This document shows, one piece after another, positions 61,000 to 64,000 of a stretch of DNA of 64,000 nt; position 1 is the first letter of the stretch, and every line of letters begins with the position of its first letter. A program made the translations under genes and the position numbers. The notes under the pieces are model-generated. The model made no database searches. It had not been told where the DNA came from and saw only the letters and a program-made list of their open reading frames with translations. The DNA lies in the NCBI GenBank assembly GCA_017562135.1, contig QEYB01000448.1, positions 868,001 through 932,000 of the forward strand, read 5' to 3'. The stretch comes from Dipylidium caninum (Eukaryota > Platyhelminthes > Cestoda > Cyclophyllidea > Dipylidiidae).

Positions 61000-63900
61000 T
61001 GCCGGCCTCAAGAATATTCCTCCGCCTCTTTTTTGAGCCAGGGTATGAGGCTAGTTAAAAATTCACTATTCTAAGGCATTTTTCCTTGCCGGCTTTTGTA
61101 AAGCGGCATGAAATGTTAAGTCCACTGCTACAAGGAGTGAAGGGAAAAGATTTTGCAAAATATACCGGAACACATGAGGATATGCGGATTCCTCATCGAC
61201 CTCTCCCCGTTTTTCCTTCGCCGCGGAAACTCTCAGTCCACTTTAAAGTCCCCTTTTTCTATACACCCTTGCTGGTGATTCTCCTCATCCCTCAAAATTT
61301 TAATAGGTTCCTAACATCACAGGCGAAAGCTTTTCGAGGAGAGGTGTTAGTCCATAATTCGGTCTTGCGGCGTCAACATCCTATTTTTTGGAGGGGTACG
61401 ACAACTCAACGGCTGGTAGGCGGCCTGACCCCTCCTTCCGTCGCCTCGCTTTCCTCCACACTCATGATGCTGCAATGTTTTAATAAATAACTTTAACTTG
61501 TTGCGGAAAACATCACTTCGAGGCCCAAATCTTGTGCTCGAGTGACGATACACTGCCTCCCACAACCACAGCTGATATATTTGCATTTGTCCTTGACCTA
61601 CAAAAAGAAGGAGTCTGCCTCATGGAATGGCTTCGAGCAATTTTTTGGCCTAATTTGACCTCATGCACTGTGAGGCGGTCCACTGGAGGAACTTCAAATG
61701 CTAATGAAGGCGGTGATGGCCTGACTCAAAGCATGTCTCGGTCATAAGGCGGAATACGGTCACACTTCGCAGCTTCGCAGGCCATAATCTTTGACTTAAG
61801 CTAAGCAACAGTTCTTCGGTGTATCGTCAACAATGTCCGTCTGGAATTATTTGCTAGTACATTAACTAAACCATAACTCAAATGTATAATTAATGAAAAC
61901 TTCCAATTTCCTGCCTGTAAGCGGAATTGCGGGTGGAGGAAATTGTCCCGCGCAATGGACGACATATTTGGTTAAATTACATGCTTCACTTCTGAATTAA
62001 CACACCAATCAGAGTTGTTTTGGCTGACGAAAATAATTCATCCCCCTTCCAAGGTCTGATCCCTCGGAGTGGAGAGGCAAAGTTTTACTACGTGCTGCCT
62101 CGGAGAAGTGGGGCAGAAGGAGCAAGAACGCAAGTTCCCTGTTGTAATAGTTGACTTTCGTTGAAATTAATTTGGTAATGGCGAAGTGAAGTGATGGAAA
62201 ACTAAACTGTTGTAGGTACAGATTTAGGTGAGCATACGAATCTCTCCCGCTACCTTAGTCAAATGGCAGTGTGAATGAAAGTGGCCATGCCGCGGATATG
62301 CCTACTCTCTGACGTGTTCTCCGATTCGCCAAAATGGCCAAGGAATCACGGGGCGGTAAAATGAAGGTGGACACCATGGGCATTTTGGAGGAGGAGAAGT
62401 GCAAGTGTGGGCGGAGAGCACTTTTATCCTTGGGCAGTAAGATCGTAAGTCGGATTAGCACATACAACTTTGGCAACTGAAATATCGAGGAGTTTAAAGT
62501 GTATTTGGTGTTGAAGACTTTTAGGGCGTTGCCACCACCGTCTGCCAGCCAATGGACGAACACGTCCTTTGCTCCACGCACATACAATCCCCGCCTTATT
62601 TTGCGTCTCCACCACGCCACCTCCCGGGCGGCCAGGGTCTGCATGACGCTGTAAGGTTGTCTCTCTAATGGTCTGATGGGAGATGGAGGCCTGCCCTTTT
62701 AGATGGGAAACAATGCAGGCAAACAGCAACATTTTCCTCTTGCAAAACGCCTCTCCTCTCCACAATTATCAATTGGGACATATGCCCGATTGGGAAAAGT
62801 GAGCTGTGACAGACACACAGGCAGCTAATTTACAAACTTTTTTTAGTTGCCTTTGCACGGAGAAAGGAAAAGCGTAGACAGAGGGTCCAACAGTATGCAT
62901 GTTAGCCCTTCCTTATTTCCCTGCGTTCACAGTCCCAATTAGTGATAGGGGGGAAGGCATTTGACCTCCTTTGACCATCACCTCTTGTTTATGTCCCATC
63001 CTTCAAGGAAAGCCTACCTTTCTCCCTACATCACAATCCCACTTAATTTCAACTCTCTGAAGAAGTTAATTTGCGTACAAACGTTTCCACGCTGCTAATG
63101 GTACAACTTTGTCTTCAAAACCTCACGGAAGTTACAAATTCATAATTTAAAGTGATGGAAAAAGATCACTTAGCATGGATGGGGCGCCACTTCAACCTCT
63201 TTCCATATTCTGAGCCCACCACGCTCAACTCCATCAATGCGACTAGTTTGGAGGTGAAGTTTAGGGGGAGTGGAATTGCCACAGCCGGAATCTTATGGCT
63301 GGACTTGCCCCAGTACTCCTGCTACGGTTCTTTTCACCTTAAATTCTCAACATGACGCAGTTATGTGGTCAAATTTACAAAAATTCTTCAGTGTCCGCTA
63401 GTAAATAAAATATCTTCTTTTATAGCGGGATAATTTTACGACTTGGGGTGGAAAAATTCGGTCACAGTGAGGTCATGTGGAGAAAAGTAGGCCTATACCG
63501 TTGGTAAATCGGAAAATTTCCCAGCTTTAGCAGTAGCCCCTTCATCAAACCTCTCAGTTAATGGGCAGTATTTGTTTGCCTCTGAAATTTTATCTTACCT
63601 GCTTCCTCCACTATCTCCGCTGTGGCGGTTTCATGTCGTGTGGTCTCCCTCCTCCTCGACCGGGGATGCGTAGGTTGAGGGGAATCTCAACAATCCTCTG
63701 ATGAGAATGGCGGTATGAGAAAGGATTCTGGCATTCCTGACCCACGTCGTTCTGCCTCGGGGATCTAAGCTTTTGGGGTCTTTTGGAGAAGGTGCGCAAA
63801 GGAGCACCAAAAGCGCCTTTGTGTCTTATTTGTGATGAGGGCAATGTGAACGAATTCGAATGTAAACAGTTGATTTCGCAGAGCAAGTATTGCCTCGAGT

Positions 63901-64000
63901 TCGGTTATGTTGACGTACGCATGAACGGTTCTGTTTACAATTTTAGAATGAAGTGAAGTTTTAAGAAGAGAGAAAAAAACGAGTCTCTTAGCGGGCTGTT
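61000..64000. other. Right end, several unsupported open frames
   Basis: Frames that look protein-like but lack decisive splice or homology support are a plus frame of about 85 codons open from 61487 to 61747 (TADIFAFVLDLQKEG), a plus ATG frame at 62336-62452 ending at tandem GTAAGA/GTAAGT donors (MAKESRGGKMKVDTMG), a plus ATG frame at 63155-63355 (MEKDHLAWMGRHFNLFPYS) with a GTGAAG donor inside, and a minus frame at 63611-63886. An AATAAA occurs at 61482-61488. None could be assigned. Confidence 0.2.

Noticed and set aside
1..64000. Transposable elements, CRISPR array, biosynthetic cluster or bacterial or phage system
   Set aside because: No transposase, reverse transcriptase, terminal repeats, spaced identical repeats or compact gene clusters were seen. 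The gene structure is that of an animal genome.

Overview
The window is eukaryotic genomic DNA, almost certainly from an animal. It has mid-range GC with abundant short microsatellites (TG, AC, GGA/CCT, GAA/TTC, TC, GGAT and pentamers), very few long open frames, and one clearly recognisable gene split by GT-AG introns. No operons, bacterial genes, rRNA, tRNA, CRISPR array, phage or intact transposon was seen. The gene-poor layout and the style of the introns would suit a flatworm such as a tapeworm. That assignment is an inference from general appearance and not from a diagnostic marker.

The one firm gene is a plus-strand GATA-family zinc-finger transcription factor between about 26.9 and 30.8 kb. 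It has an exon with a highly divergent N-terminal GATA finger (27874-28268), an exon with a canonical C-terminal GATA finger (28548-28673), and an exon with the basic tail that follows that finger (30120-30360). The two introns around the C-finger exon sit where introns sit in classical animal GATA genes, and the reading phases agree. A phase-compatible upstream exon (26881-27039) and downstream exon (30635-30803) are likely. A tiny first exon at 25650 is possible.

The rest is mostly non-coding as far as can be read by eye. From 1 to 25 kb it holds scattered microsatellites, a CpG-rich block with repeat tracts at 7.25-7.65 kb, two perfect short tandem duplications (6327-6360, 12066-12091) and a family of old diverged repeats at 12.48-13.11 kb. 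From 31 to 64 kb there are several stretches flanked by good splice signals that could be exons of one or more unrecognised plus-strand genes (near 34.3, 36.3-36.7, 38.1, 43.4, 44.8, 45.7, 46.0, 51.0, 56.6, 57.1, 58.8, 59.6 and 60.5 kb). No known domain was recognised in any of them. Open frames of 25-80 codons are common by chance at this base composition, so all are listed as low-confidence candidates.

The points most worth a second look are the degenerate first GATA finger beside an intact second one, the possible alternative 3' exon inside the GATA intron that separates the C-finger from its basic tail, and the near-symmetric AC/TG inverted arms with a perfect hairpin at their centre (33107-33398).
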